Assembly (NCBI RefSeq): GCF_014204415.1
Contig: NZ_JACHLE010000005.1
Location: 187,145 to 251,144, forward strand
Source: Chryseobacterium defluvii
GTDB taxonomy: Bacteria; Bacteroidota; Bacteroidia; Flavobacteriales; Weeksellaceae
DNA length: 64,000 nt
Direction of reading: 5' to 3'
Shown: in pieces, positions 53,755-63,226 of the stretch
Layout of the letters: the number at the start of each line of letters is the position of its first letter
Numbering within the stretch: the first letter of the stretch is position 1
The notes under the pieces: model-generated
Told to the model about the DNA's origin: nothing
Seen by the model: the letters and a program-made list of their open reading frames with translations, nothing else
Database searches by the model: none
Made by a program: the position numbers and the translations under genes

Positions 53755-54627
53755 TTAAATATTGCCCATCTCAGCTTTTATTTTAGCATACAATCCTTCT
53801 GATGCAGGAGTAAGGGGAAGTCTCAGATAATTCTTAACAATTCCTTTTTCTGCCAAAACTGCTTTAATTCCGCATGGGTTACCTTCAGCAAAGATAAGCC
53901 TTGTAATTTCTACAAGCTTATTGTGAATTTCATATGCCTCTTTCACTTTTCCCTCAAATGCCAGCTGAACCATTGCAGAAAATTCTTTAGGATAAGCCTG
54001 CCCGATCACAGAGATCACCCCATCACCTCCTGCAAGTGTTACCGGCAATGTAAATTCATCATCTCCGGAAACCAAAGAAAATCCGGCCGGTTTCTTTCTT
54101 AAAATATCAAAATACTGAAGAATGTTCGGAGCAGCTTCTTTGATCAAGAATAAATTCGGGAATTCTTTTGCGAGACGCAGAGTAGTTTCCGCTTCGATAT
54201 TCTGGCCCGTTCTGGACGGTACATTATAAATAATGATATTCTTACCTGTAGATGCCAATACTTTATAATGCTGGTAAAGCCCTTCCTGGTTTGGCTTATT
54301 ATAATAAGGGGATACGGAGAGTATTGCTTCAAAGGCAGACAGATCAGTTTCTTCAATCTGTTTTTTTACTTCAAGGGTATTATTTCCTCCAATACCCAGC
54401 ACCAAAGGAAGGCGTTTATTATTCACCTTAATGATATGATCTGTTACCTGCTGTTTCTCTTCTGAAGAAAGCGTTGCTGCTTCGGCTGTAGTTCCCAATA
54501 CCACCAAATAACTGGTTCCGTTCTCAATATTATATTCAACAAGCTTTGTAAGGCTGTCAAAATCAACGGATAGATCTTCATTAAAGGGTGTTACCAAAGC
54601 TACACCTACTCCTTTTAAAATGCTCAT
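53755..54627 (-). CDS. dapA: 4-hydroxy-tetrahydrodipicolinate synthase
   Basis: 290 residues. It has GVGVALVTPFNEDLS, GTTAEAATLSSEEK (the T-T pair), YNVPSRTG with the catalytic Tyr, and FLIKEAAPN with the Schiff-base Lys. The enzyme condenses pyruvate and aspartate semialdehyde in lysine and diaminopimelate synthesis. The GTTGES motif reads GTTAEA here, a small departure. A TAAATTTG box lies at 54654-54647. Confidence 0.95.
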   Translation of the reverse strand: MSILKGVGVALVTPFNEDLSVDFDSLTKLVEYNIENGTSYLVVLGTTAEAATLSSEEKQQVTDHIIKVNNKRLPLVLGIGGNNTLEVKKQIEETDLSAFEAILSVSPYYNKPNQEGLYQHYKVLASTGKNIIIYNVPSRTGQNIEAETTLRLAKEFPNLFLIKEAAPNILQYFDILRKKPAGFSLVSGDDEFTLPVTLAGGDGVISVIGQAYPKEFSAMVQLAFEGKVKEAYEIHNKLVEITRLIFAEGNPCGIKAVLAEKGIVKNYLRLPLTPASEGLYAKIKAEMGNI

Positions 54628-54646
54628 ATTTCTGAAATATTTTTGC

Positions 54647-54654
54647 CAAATTTA
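54647..54654 (-). promoter_or_regulatory. Putative -7 element for dapA
   Basis: TAAATTTG on the minus strand, 19 bp before the dapA ATG at 54627. Confidence 0.4.
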
Positions 54655-54709
54655 ATCATTTAGACCAAGAAATTTGTAATAAATAATAATGTTTTATTAT
54701 ACATATAAT

Positions 54710-54717
54710 TATATTTG
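54710..54717 (+). promoter_or_regulatory. Putative -7 element for the 5'-nucleotidase/porZ/recO operon
   Basis: TATATTTG fits TAnnTTTG, 18 bp before the ATG at 54736. It covers the in-frame TTG at 54715, which argues against that start. Confidence 0.45.
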
Positions 54718-54735
54718 CATATACTAAAAGAAATT

Positions 54736-55491
54736 ATGAAAAATAAATTCTTGTTATTAGGAATTGCCCTGGTTTCACTTACGGCTTGTAAAACGACTTC
54801 TTTACAGGTTGCCAATGTGCAGACGCAGAAAAATATTTCTATTAATAAAGAGCTGAAAAATGATGAGGAATTTGTAAAAATCATTGAACCTTACAAACAG
54901 AAACTGGATCAGGAGATGAACCAGAAAATATCCCATACCAGTACGGATCTTACAAAACAGGGGGATAACAGCAATCTGGGAAATCTTTTAGCAGATTATA
55001 CTTTTGAGGGAGCCGGCGAATGGGCAAAAAGCAATCTTAAACGAGATGTTGACGCCGCATTAATCAATATCGGAGGGATCCGTACGATTATTGGAAAAGG
55101 AGATATCTCTTTGAGAAATGTGTATGAAGTAATGCCTTTCGAAAATGAAGTGATCATTGTAAAGATGAAAGGAACTGATCTTCAGGGCCTGTTTGATTAT
55201 TATGCAAAAAATCAGGTGAACAACCCTGTTTCCCGCTTATATATTGAAACAAACAACGGACAGGTTTCCAAATCTTTAATCAACGGAAAAGCTGTAGTTC
55301 CCGATAAGGACTATTATATTGCCACATCTGATTATCTGGCTTTGGGAGGTGATAATATGAAATTCTTCTCCAAAGGTGAATTAATCCCTACCGGGATCAA
55401 GTTACGGGACCTTTTCATCAACTATTTTAAGAAAAATCCGGAAGTGGTTCCCAATACGAACATTCGTTTAAATTTTATCGGTAAGAAGTAA
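54736..55491 (+). CDS. Lipoprotein with 5'-nucleotidase C-terminal domain
   Basis: 251 residues from the ATG at 54736. The lipoprotein signal is MKNKFLLLGIALVSLTAC, with the lipobox Cys at 18. The body matches the C-terminal (substrate-binding) domain of UshA-type nucleotidases: NLLADYTFEGAGEW, NIGGIRTIIGKGDISLRNVYEVMPFENEV (opening and strand motif) and IATSDYLALGGDN. In UshA this domain follows the metallophosphatase domain; here it is its own gene placed before it. It overlaps the next ATG by 1 bp (TAATG). Confidence 0.88.
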   Translation: MKNKFLLLGIALVSLTACKTTSLQVANVQTQKNISINKELKNDEEFVKIIEPYKQKLDQEMNQKISHTSTDLTKQGDNSNLGNLLADYTFEGAGEWAKSNLKRDVDAALINIGGIRTIIGKGDISLRNVYEVMPFENEVIIVKMKGTDLQGLFDYYAKNQVNNPVSRLYIETNNGQVSKSLINGKAVVPDKDYYIATSDYLALGGDNMKFFSKGELIPTGIKLRDLFINYFKKNPEVVPNTNIRLNFIGKK

Positions 55492-56441
55492 TGGATAGAA
55501 AAAGTTTTTTAAAAGTAATGAGTGGCGGAACTTTAGCGATGGCTTTAGCTCCGAATATGCTGATGGCAGAAGATTTAAAATTCAATAATCTTTCATCTGT
55601 CCATAAGCTTACCATTCTTCATACCAATGACCAGCACAGCAGGATAGAGCCTTTTGATGAAAGCTATACCAAAAACCCAAATCAGGGAGGTTTTGCAAGA
55701 AGAGCTACCCTGATCCAGCAGATCAGAAACCAGGAAAATAATGTTCTGCTTTTAGATTCCGGGGATATCTTCCAGGGAACTCCTTATTTTAATTTTTTTG
55801 GTGGTGAGCTTGAGTTTAAATTAATGTCCATGATGAAATATGATGCCTCAACTATGGGTAATCATGATTTTGATAATGGACTGGAAGGATTTTTAAAAGC
55901 TTTACCCAATGCAAAATTTCCTTTTATCTGCTCCAATTACGATTTTAAGAATACTATTTTAGACGGGCAAACCTCTCCGTATAAGATTTTCAATAAAAAC
56001 GGGATCAAAGTAGGAATTTTCGGAGTGGGTATACAACTGGACGGGCTGGTGGGAAAAAGGCAGTACCAGGAAACCGTTTACTCGGATCCTGTGGATGTAG
56101 CCCAGCACTATTCCAATTTTTTGAAGAATGAACAAAAATGTGACCTTGTGATCTGCCTGTCACATATAGGATACGATTACAAGGATGAGCCCAATAGAAT
56201 GAGTGACAAGATATTAGCTGCAAAGACAGAAAACATCGATCTTATTTTGGGCGGCCATACCCATACTTTCCTGTCGGAGCCTCAGACTTTTAAGAACAGG
56301 CAGGGCAGGAATGTTCTTGTGAACCAGGTAGGATGGGCCGGGCTTCTTCTCGGCAGATTAGATTTTTATTTTGACTCCAACAAAAATGTACAACATATTT
56401 CCTGGAATAACCAGGCAATAGACAGCAGTATAATAGCATAA
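55491..56441 (+). CDS. 5'-nucleotidase/metallophosphatase
   Basis: 316 residues. The N-terminal signal resembles a Tat type with DRKSFLK (only one Arg, so RK rather than RR) and a hydrophobic stretch. The calcineurin-type phosphatase domain has LTILHTNDQHSRI, DSGDIFQGTPYF, MGNHDFDNG and ILGGHTHTF, the metal-binding set. It probably acts in the periplasm on nucleotides together with the product of the gene before it. It lies in a tight operon with porZ (1-bp gap). Confidence 0.9.
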   Translation: MDRKSFLKVMSGGTLAMALAPNMLMAEDLKFNNLSSVHKLTILHTNDQHSRIEPFDESYTKNPNQGGFARRATLIQQIRNQENNVLLLDSGDIFQGTPYFNFFGGELEFKLMSMMKYDASTMGNHDFDNGLEGFLKALPNAKFPFICSNYDFKNTILDGQTSPYKIFNKNGIKVGIFGVGIQLDGLVGKRQYQETVYSDPVDVAQHYSNFLKNEQKCDLVICLSHIGYDYKDEPNRMSDKILAAKTENIDLILGGHTHTFLSEPQTFKNRQGRNVLVNQVGWAGLLLGRLDFYFDSNKNVQHISWNNQAIDSSIIA

Positions 56442-56442
56442 T

Positions 56443-58713
56443 ATGAAAAAATTCTCTATAATTTCTCTAGGTATTTTAACATCCCTGCAATGGGTAAATG
56501 CACAGGTTATTTCTTCAAGGAAATGGACGGACCTGTTTTCCTATAATAATGTCCTTGCCATGAAGGAAGACAACGGCAGAATTGTTGCCGCTACGGAAAA
56601 CGGGATATTTTATTATACCATTTCAACAGGTGAAATCACCAAGCTGTCTAAAGCCAATGGCTTACATGATGTAAAAATATCTGCTTTTGATTATAATCCG
56701 CAGACCAAAATAGGGCTTGTAGGTTACTACAACGGATCAATGGATGTAATTACTCCGGAAGGTGTTACTTATATCGTGGATATTCCTATTGCTACAGGTT
56801 ATAATGCAAGCAAAAAGATCAATCATATCTCTATTACCGGCGATAAAGCCGTTGTATCCGTAGGCTATGGCGTTTCCATTTTTGATCTGAAAAAGAAAGA
56901 ATTCGGAGATTCGGCATTTTTTATGACGGGAGGTGTATATGCGGCCAGTAATGAGGCCACCATCATGGGGAACAAAGTTTATTCGGTGACCGATACAGGC
57001 TTTAAAAGCCATGAAATGAATACCACTTTTCCCGTCTATTCTACATGGACCACCGAAATGCCAGGAACTTTCAAGCATATAGACTCTGAATCTGTCCTCA
57101 CGTTTTCATCGGCTACAGCAGCCTATTTTTATAACAATGGTACAGCTACTCCACTGCCCCAAACCTATATCGGTGTTCGTGATGTAGTAGTTAATACCAA
57201 TAATATAATTGTTACGGATCAAAACAGAATTTATACTTATAATACCAACGGAGTCGGCAACAGTACTGTAAGTCTCGGAGAAGAGTGCAATACGGCGACT
57301 ACCATTAACGGAAAAGTATATGGCGGGACTATTTTGTCGGGTATAAAGGATGAGAGCAATAATACCTTTAAGCCGGATGGCCCTTATTTTAATTATTCTT
57401 ATAAAATCAATCTATACGATAATAACCAGTTATATGTTTCCAGCGGAGGAAGGGAAGGAAGATTTAATCAGCCTCTGGCTAATGCAAAAAGACCGGGCTT
57501 CTATTACTTTGACGGTATGCAGTGGATCTACCCTTCCTATTTTATTAACAATCCCGGCAAAGTATTCAATGTACTGGATGTAGTGGCCAATCCAAGTGAT
57601 AACAGTGAGGTATTTTTTACCAATTATACATTTTCACCCGAGCATGGTATCCATAAAATGAAATACAATGCCAGTACCAAAGATTTTGATTTTGTCAATT
57701 ATTATGACTTGGGAACCCCCAGCGTTTACTATTCCCGCCCGGTAGGTCTTACATATGATGATAAGAACAATCTGTTTGCGTCTATTTCTTTTGTACAAAG
57801 TGGTACGGCAGGAATAGCAGTATATGACAGAGCCACCGATAATTTTTTGGTTAAAAATACCAATTTCAGTACCGCAGTACAAAAACTTATCTTTCATGAA
57901 AACATGTTCTGGGTTCCTCTGCCAAGAACAAGCAGCTTTTTAGCTTACGATTTTAAAAATACTCCTAACAATATTTCTGATGATACGGTGTACACTTTAA
58001 GTATGTCCAATGGCTTTGCAGGAAATTCCAACGGAACATTATCCGTAGCTCTGGATAAGGCAGGTGATGCCTGGATCGGGACCGACAGCGGATTGAGAAT
58101 ACTAACCAATGCAGTATCTGCTATAAAGGGCCCTGATGCTGAAGTAACCCCTATCGTTATTGAGCAAAACGGCCTTGGGGAAGAATTATTCAGAGACTCC
58201 CAGATCCTGCAGATTGAAGTGGATGCCGGAGACCATAAATGGGTTTCCGTAGACGGAGGCGGTGTTTATTACTTATCGTCGGATGGCCAGCAGACCATAA
58301 AGCATTTTACAAAAGAAAACTCTCCCCTGCCTACCAATAGTATTACAGACATCAAAGTAGACAGGAAAACAGGAAAGGTATATTTCGTTTCCTATGACGG
58401 GATTGTAACCTATCAGGGGGATGTTGCCGATGTAACGTCTAACTTCGGGAATGTCCTGGTATACCCGAATCCTGTGGTTTATTCCAATTTCAAAGGAAAG
58501 GTCACAATCAGAGGTTTGGCGGAAAAAACAAATATCAGAATTGCGGATGCTGCGGGTAATGTGGTGCATTCTGCAGTGGCCAGAGGCGGATATTATGAAT
58601 GGGACCTTAATAACCAGAGAGGGAAAAGAGTGGCTTCAGGTATCTATTTTCTTTTAATGACCAATGAAGACGGATCTGACAAAGCTACTGCTAAAATAGC
58701 TGTGGTCAATTAA
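56443..58713 (+). CDS. porZ: T9SS-associated propeller protein PorZ
   Basis: 756 residues. A signal peptide (ending NAQ) is followed by two beta-propeller regions with repeats such as NNVLAMKEDNGRIVAATENGIFYY and GDAWIGTDSGLRIL. The C-terminal T9SS domain starts NVLVYPNPVVYSNFKGKVTI and ends with WDLNNQRGKRVASGIYFLLM, then KIAVVN. PorZ is part of the T9SS attachment complex that delivers A-LPS to cargo in Porphyromonas. Its stop overlaps the recO ATG by 1 bp. Confidence 0.93.
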   Translation: MKKFSIISLGILTSLQWVNAQVISSRKWTDLFSYNNVLAMKEDNGRIVAATENGIFYYTISTGEITKLSKANGLHDVKISAFDYNPQTKIGLVGYYNGSMDVITPEGVTYIVDIPIATGYNASKKINHISITGDKAVVSVGYGVSIFDLKKKEFGDSAFFMTGGVYAASNEATIMGNKVYSVTDTGFKSHEMNTTFPVYSTWTTEMPGTFKHIDSESVLTFSSATAAYFYNNGTATPLPQTYIGVRDVVVNTNNIIVTDQNRIYTYNTNGVGNSTVSLGEECNTATTINGKVYGGTILSGIKDESNNTFKPDGPYFNYSYKINLYDNNQLYVSSGGREGRFNQPLANAKRPGFYYFDGMQWIYPSYFINNPGKVFNVLDVVANPSDNSEVFFTNYTFSPEHGIHKMKYNASTKDFDFVNYYDLGTPSVYYSRPVGLTYDDKNNLFASISFVQSGTAGIAVYDRATDNFLVKNTNFSTAVQKLIFHENMFWVPLPRTSSFLAYDFKNTPNNISDDTVYTLSMSNGFAGNSNGTLSVALDKAGDAWIGTDSGLRILTNAVSAIKGPDAEVTPIVIEQNGLGEELFRDSQILQIEVDAGDHKWVSVDGGGVYYLSSDGQQTIKHFTKENSPLPTNSITDIKVDRKTGKVYFVSYDGIVTYQGDVADVTSNFGNVLVYPNPVVYSNFKGKVTIRGLAEKTNIRIADAAGNVVHSAVARGGYYEWDLNNQRGKRVASGIYFLLMTNEDGSDKATAKIAVVN

Positions 58714-59399
58714 TGAACTCTCAAAAAGGCTTTTTACTTTCATTCATCAAATACGGGGAGAATGATGCGGTTCTGCATTGTTTTACGGAAGAAGACGGCT
58801 TTCAGACTTATTTCCTAAAAGGGGTATATTCTAAAAGGAATAAGAAAAAGGCATTGCTTTTACCTCTGAACCAACTTGGCTTTTCCATCAGTCCGGCTAA
58901 AGGGAGCGGCATACAGTCTGTTTCCGGATTTGAACTTATAAAAAACAACGATATTTATACGGATATTAAAGCCAATACCGTAATTTTTTTTATTTCGGAT
59001 TTTCTGAATCAGATCTTAAGGCATGAAAATAAAAATCCCGGAATCTTTCTGGGAATTGAAGAGTTCATTAATGAGTTGGGCCGGCAGAACTATCAATCCC
59101 ATTTAATTTTTTTAATTAAAATATTAAAAATACAAGGCGTTGCTCCTTTGATCAATGGCGGGAAATATTTAGATCCTGAAACAGGCGTTTTTTCCCAGAG
59201 CCTGACCCACCAGTTATTCGGTGAAGATATTTCAAGGGTCTGGAAGGATATTATTTCATCCGAAGTTCCTTACCGGATCAAAATTCATCAGGCATTAAGA
59301 AGAGATTTCCTTGACAGCCTTTTGGTGTATTATCATTATCATATCACAGATTTCAGGGTCCCTGCATCTCTAGAGGTGATCCAGCAGATCTTTGAATAA
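58713..59399 (+). CDS. recO: DNA repair protein RecO
   Basis: 228 residues. The N-terminal OB fold has FLLSFIKYGENDAVLHCFTEEDG and FLKGVYSKRNKKKALLLPLN. The helical C-terminal part has no zinc cysteine pair, as is common in Bacteroidetes. RecO helps load RecA and anneal strands in RecFOR repair. Its ATG overlaps the porZ stop (TAATG), as in many Flavobacteriia. Confidence 0.92.
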   Translation: MNSQKGFLLSFIKYGENDAVLHCFTEEDGFQTYFLKGVYSKRNKKKALLLPLNQLGFSISPAKGSGIQSVSGFELIKNNDIYTDIKANTVIFFISDFLNQILRHENKNPGIFLGIEEFINELGRQNYQSHLIFLIKILKIQGVAPLINGGKYLDPETGVFSQSLTHQLFGEDISRVWKDIISSEVPYRIKIHQALRRDFLDSLLVYYHYHITDFRVPASLEVIQQIFE

Positions 59400-59550
59400 A
59401 AAGTGAAAGAGCAAAACTGCAGATTTTCTTTGAGTTATTTTACTTCATCCGGCATCCGGGTTTCGGACTTAACTATTTCTTTTTTGAAAAATATGGGCAG
59501 CAGGATTTTTGTGATAAAGCTAAATCAGAAGATGTAAAATTAAAACTTTC

Positions 59551-60030
59551 TTAAAGTTTCATCGATAATAAATGCTGGAAACTATCTTTCCATACCCTTG
59601 TTTTTCCATGATCCTGATACCCTGCTTTCAGATACAGACGGTAAGCAGATGTATTTTTAAAATTTACAGCCAAAACCACCTCTTCCGTCTGCCTGTCCGG
59701 GAAGTAAGCTTTCAGAAAACCGGGGATCTGCCTCATAGCTTCCGTTCCTATTCCTTTTCCCTGAAAATGAGGGTTTACAGACAGCGACCGTACCAAAGCA
59801 CTTTTAGAATTATCTGTAAGTTCCAGCTTATCATCCCCGAAGTCCAGCACAAAAAATCCTGCGGGGACATTCTCATACAATATGGTTATGGGAAATGCAA
59901 GACCGTCACTTCTTTCATAGATTTTTTCCAGAGCAAATTGCGACAGAGCTGTAAAAGAGCTTTGAACCTCATCCAAAGTATAGCTCAAAGAGGGTAAATC
60001 TTCCGGGCGGTACAAACGAAGGCTGGTCAT
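59551..60030 (-). CDS. GNAT family N-acetyltransferase
   Basis: 159 residues from the ATG at 60030. The longer frame to 60054 overlaps the DUF1684 stop. It has MTSLRLYRPEDLPSL, GFFVLDFGDDK, RSLSVNPHFQGKGIGTEAM (acetyl-CoA loop) and VNFKNTSAYRLYLKAGYQDHG. The substrate is unknown. It lies 1 bp after the DUF1684 gene, so they are one operon. Confidence 0.88.
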   Translation of the reverse strand: MTSLRLYRPEDLPSLSYTLDEVQSSFTALSQFALEKIYERSDGLAFPITILYENVPAGFFVLDFGDDKLELTDNSKSALVRSLSVNPHFQGKGIGTEAMRQIPGFLKAYFPDRQTEEVVLAVNFKNTSAYRLYLKAGYQDHGKTRVWKDSFQHLLSMKL

Positions 60031-60031
60031 A

Positions 60032-60649
60032 TTAATGGTGGTAAATATCTTCATACATTACTCCTGCACGGATCTCCACGGGCAGTTTGTTTTCCTCAGG
60101 AACAATCGGGCAGCTGTAATCATACGCATTGTAAGCACAATAAGGCTGGTAGGATTTATTAAAGTCCAGAATGATCGTATTTCCTTTAGGAATAGTGAGA
60201 TCTATATATTTTCCTCCGCCATAGGTTTCTTTTCCGTTGGTTAAGTCGCGAAAAGGCAGGAAAAGGTAGTCTTTATATTTTTCCTGCTTTATCAGATCCA
60301 GGCTTTGATAGAGAGTAAGCGTATAAGATTTTCCGTCCAGTGTAAAGGTAGCCTTGCCATATTCTTTATATGATTTTGTCCTGCCGGAGGAAGTCGGGAT
60401 CTCAAAGGGCTTGGCTCTTTTTGTTTTGGTAAGCTTTGCCGTAACCCTGTATTTCATCCCAAAAGGAAAAAACGGATGCTTCTTAAAATTGGTAAAATCA
60501 TCTCCGCGTAACGGGGTTTCTTCAGGATTGAGGTATTCGGCATTAAGTTTTTCCTGAAATTCCTTGACTTCCATGACTTCTATGGACACATATCTTTGGG
60601 AAAAAGCAAACAATGGAAGGAGCAGGAATATGATGATATATTTTTTCAT
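60032..60649 (-). CDS. DUF1684 family secreted protein
   Basis: 205 residues. A signal peptide ends near FAFSQ. It then has EFQEKLNAEYLNPEETPLRG, KKHPFFPFG, YGGGKYIDL and a late CAYNAYDYSCPIVPEENKLPVEIRAG, the hallmark of DUF1684. The cysteine pair may form a disulfide. It is upstream of the GNAT gene by 1 bp. Role unknown. Confidence 0.9.
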   Translation of the reverse strand: MKKYIIIFLLLPLFAFSQRYVSIEVMEVKEFQEKLNAEYLNPEETPLRGDDFTNFKKHPFFPFGMKYRVTAKLTKTKRAKPFEIPTSSGRTKSYKEYGKATFTLDGKSYTLTLYQSLDLIKQEKYKDYLFLPFRDLTNGKETYGGGKYIDLTIPKGNTIILDFNKSYQPYCAYNAYDYSCPIVPEENKLPVEIRAGVMYEDIYHH

Positions 60650-60723
60650 AAACTTATTTTTTACAAATTATTACAGTTTTTTCACTTCGTTAAATATCCG
60701 GATTTTTCTCAAACCTGTTTCCA

Positions 60724-61125
60724 TCAGTATGATTCTGAGATTTTCACCCTGTAAACGTCTGATGAATTTCTTTTGATCGATTCCACAAAAAACCCTCCTT
60801 CTTCTGGAATAACTTCTCTCAGATCGAAACTTTTGCAGTCTTTGGGAAGACCGGAAAATATCAGGGTAAACCAAAAATCCTTCATGAAGGGAACCGGTGT
60901 CCAGTAAGGGAATATGGAAATATTTTCCGCATGTATGAGTTCACTTTTATGCTCTGACTGATTATCAAAAAGATAAGTTGAATGCCAGATCCTAATCAGG
61001 TTCCCCAAAAAAGGGGATGCAGGGAAACAACAATGCACAATGACCTGCTTTTCCTCTTCTGTTTTTGTCTGAAGAGATTCCAGGATTTCCTTAGCAATCT
61101 TAGGCTTTGTTATTGTTTCTGCCAC
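60724..61125 (-). CDS. Hypothetical protein
   Basis: 133 residues, cytosolic. It has CCFPASPFLGNLIRIWHSTYL (about 32-52) and IFPYWTPVPF. No family that I recognise. It lies between mqo and DUF1684 on the same strand with gaps of about 75 bp each side. Confidence 0.65.
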   Translation of the reverse strand: MAETITKPKIAKEILESLQTKTEEEKQVIVHCCFPASPFLGNLIRIWHSTYLFDNQSEHKSELIHAENISIFPYWTPVPFMKDFWFTLIFSGLPKDCKSFDLREVIPEEGGFFVESIKRNSSDVYRVKISESY

Positions 61126-61200
61126 AGTTTTTTACAGATAATGAGATAGGCAATGAGCAATTTTAAATCATTTTTGCAATTACCATTGATATGATTCATG

Positions 61201-62706
61201 TTAATATTCCAGTTCCAGTTTTTCTTTCGTGTAATTTCTTACTTTTTCGGTGAGTTCGGAATTGCCTGCTAATTTTTGTCCATAGGAAGGAACCATTTCC
61301 AGCAATTTGTCTTTCCATTCTCCGTGAAGCTTTTCCGAAAAACATTTTTCAAGAACATTCAGCATGGCATATACTGCAGTGGAAGCTCCGGGAGAAGCTC
61401 CCAATAAGGAGGCGATCGTTCCTCTTTTATTGACTACGACCTCGGTCCCGAATTCCAGTTTACCGCCTTCTTTTTCATCTTTTTTAATGATCTGTACTCT
61501 CTGTCCTGCCACTTTCAGCTCCCAGTCTTCTTCTTTGGCATCTTTGATGAACTCTCTCAGGTGCTGCATCCTTTGCGCTTTGCTCATAGCCACCTGCTGG
61601 ATCAGGTATTTCGTTAAAGGAATATTATGCCACCATGCCCCGAATAAGGATCTTAGATTTTTAGTATTCACACTTTCAGGCAGATCCAGATAGCTTCCTT
61701 CTTTCAGGAATTTGGTTGAAAATCCCGCAAACGGACCAAAAAGGAGTGCTTTCTCACCATCAATGATCCTCAGATCCAGATGGGGAACTGACATAGGCGG
61801 AGCATCTACAGTCGCCTGTGTGTATACTTTTGCCTGATGTTTTTCCACAAGCTCCTGATTATGGGTCACCAGCCATTGTCCGGATACCGGGAAACCTCCA
61901 TAGCCTTCACTTTCTTTAATATCGGAGCTGTCGAGTAACGGCAACGCATATCCTCCGGCCCCAATGAAAACAAAATCTGCCACCACTTCCTGCTTATGGC
62001 TGTGTATCCTGTCTTTTACTTTCATTTCCCACTTTCCGTCTTCACGGGGATCTACATCTTTTACCTCATGGTACAGGAAAACCTCCACATTAGAGTCTTC
62101 AAGCAAATGCCTTCCCATTTTTCTGGTCAGGGTCCCGAAGTTCACATCTGTTCCCATATCCATCTTTGTGGCAGCCATTATCTCTGATTTGTTCCTTTTG
62201 CTCATTACCAGAGGAATCCATTCTCTCAGCTTCTCATGATCTGCAGAGAACTCCATTCCTGAGAATAGAACAGATTGTGTCATTTTCTCATAACGCCTTT
62301 TCAGGTATTCAGCATCTTTTTCGCCAAACACCAGGCTCATATGGGGGCAGGAATTAATGAAATCTTTTGGTTCCTGTATGTATCCTTTGGAGATGAGATA
62401 AGCCCAGAACTGTTTTGAGATCTCAAACTGTTCGGCAATGCTTTCCGCTTTGGAGATATCTATAGTTCCGTCCGGTTTTTCAGGGGTATAATTAAGTTCA
62501 CAAAAAGCTGAATGCCCGGTTCCCGCATTATTCCATGCTGCCGTACTTTCTTTAGCAAACCTGCCCAATCTTTCGAAAATAGCGATCTCGAGGTTGGGAT
62601 CAAACTCATGAAGTAAGGTTGCTAAAGTGGCACTCATAATTCCGCCACCTATCAGTACAACGTCATATTTCGGTTTTGGCGTTCTGCTCGTAAGTGAATG
62701 TGACAT
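61201..62706 (-). CDS. mqo: Malate:quinone oxidoreductase
   Basis: 501 residues, the usual length. It opens with the FAD-binding KYDVVLIGGGIMSATLATLL and then has FERLGRFAKESTAAWNNAGTGHS, FGPFAGFSTKFLKEGSYLDL and LGASPGASTAVYAMLNVLEKCF. It oxidises malate to oxaloacetate at the membrane and passes electrons to quinone, in place of or next to the NAD enzyme. It stands alone with about 190 bp upstream that holds no gene. Confidence 0.96.
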   Translation of the reverse strand: MSHSLTSRTPKPKYDVVLIGGGIMSATLATLLHEFDPNLEIAIFERLGRFAKESTAAWNNAGTGHSAFCELNYTPEKPDGTIDISKAESIAEQFEISKQFWAYLISKGYIQEPKDFINSCPHMSLVFGEKDAEYLKRRYEKMTQSVLFSGMEFSADHEKLREWIPLVMSKRNKSEIMAATKMDMGTDVNFGTLTRKMGRHLLEDSNVEVFLYHEVKDVDPREDGKWEMKVKDRIHSHKQEVVADFVFIGAGGYALPLLDSSDIKESEGYGGFPVSGQWLVTHNQELVEKHQAKVYTQATVDAPPMSVPHLDLRIIDGEKALLFGPFAGFSTKFLKEGSYLDLPESVNTKNLRSLFGAWWHNIPLTKYLIQQVAMSKAQRMQHLREFIKDAKEEDWELKVAGQRVQIIKKDEKEGGKLEFGTEVVVNKRGTIASLLGASPGASTAVYAMLNVLEKCFSEKLHGEWKDKLLEMVPSYGQKLAGNSELTEKVRNYTKEKLELEY

Positions 62707-62895
62707 AGTTTAAAATTTACCACGAATTTCGGGAAAAGTTTTAAGACTGGGAATGTGTTTAACGATTTTAACGTACGATTCAGTAATGAAATTTTTAGTT
62801 TTTAATCATTGCTGAGCATATTAATCCCTGTTCTTTTTTCATTTATCATTTGCTGCGAAATGCAAAAAAGTGGTGTCTGCTTTAAGTCAGCAGGT

Positions 62896-63168
62896 TTAAA
62901 ACTGTTTATTCAAATTGTGGTATTCAATTTTTGCCATATAAGGGAAATAGGGCAATATCTCTATGAGTTCTTTTGCCTTGGCTTCGTCAATATCCTGAAA
63001 TATTAATACCGCGTCTTTTTTGGTCACAGAAATGAAAAAGCTCTCCAAAATATTGTCCTGTTTCCATTGACTGACAAACTCCATTTCTTTCTTTGGCAAG
63101 TCAGGATTAGTTTTTATTGTTTCTATTCCGTTGTCCGAAAGAGTTATCAAAACCATTATTCTATTCAT
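62896..63168 (-). CDS. Small alpha/beta-barrel-like protein (YciI/muconolactone-isomerase type)
   Basis: 90 residues. It starts MNRIMVLITLSDNGIETI and has FVSQWKQDNILESFFISVTK and KDAVLIFQDIDEAKAKELIE. The strand-helix order fits a dimeric ferredoxin-like barrel. The function is unknown. The catalytic residues of YciI are not visible. Confidence 0.7.
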   Translation of the reverse strand: MNRIMVLITLSDNGIETIKTNPDLPKKEMEFVSQWKQDNILESFFISVTKKDAVLIFQDIDEAKAKELIEILPYFPYMAKIEYHNLNKQF

Positions 63169-63226
63169 CTTTATATTTTTTAAGTGATTTTTAAAATTAA
63201 AACTGAGGGCATCTTTGTATAGATCT

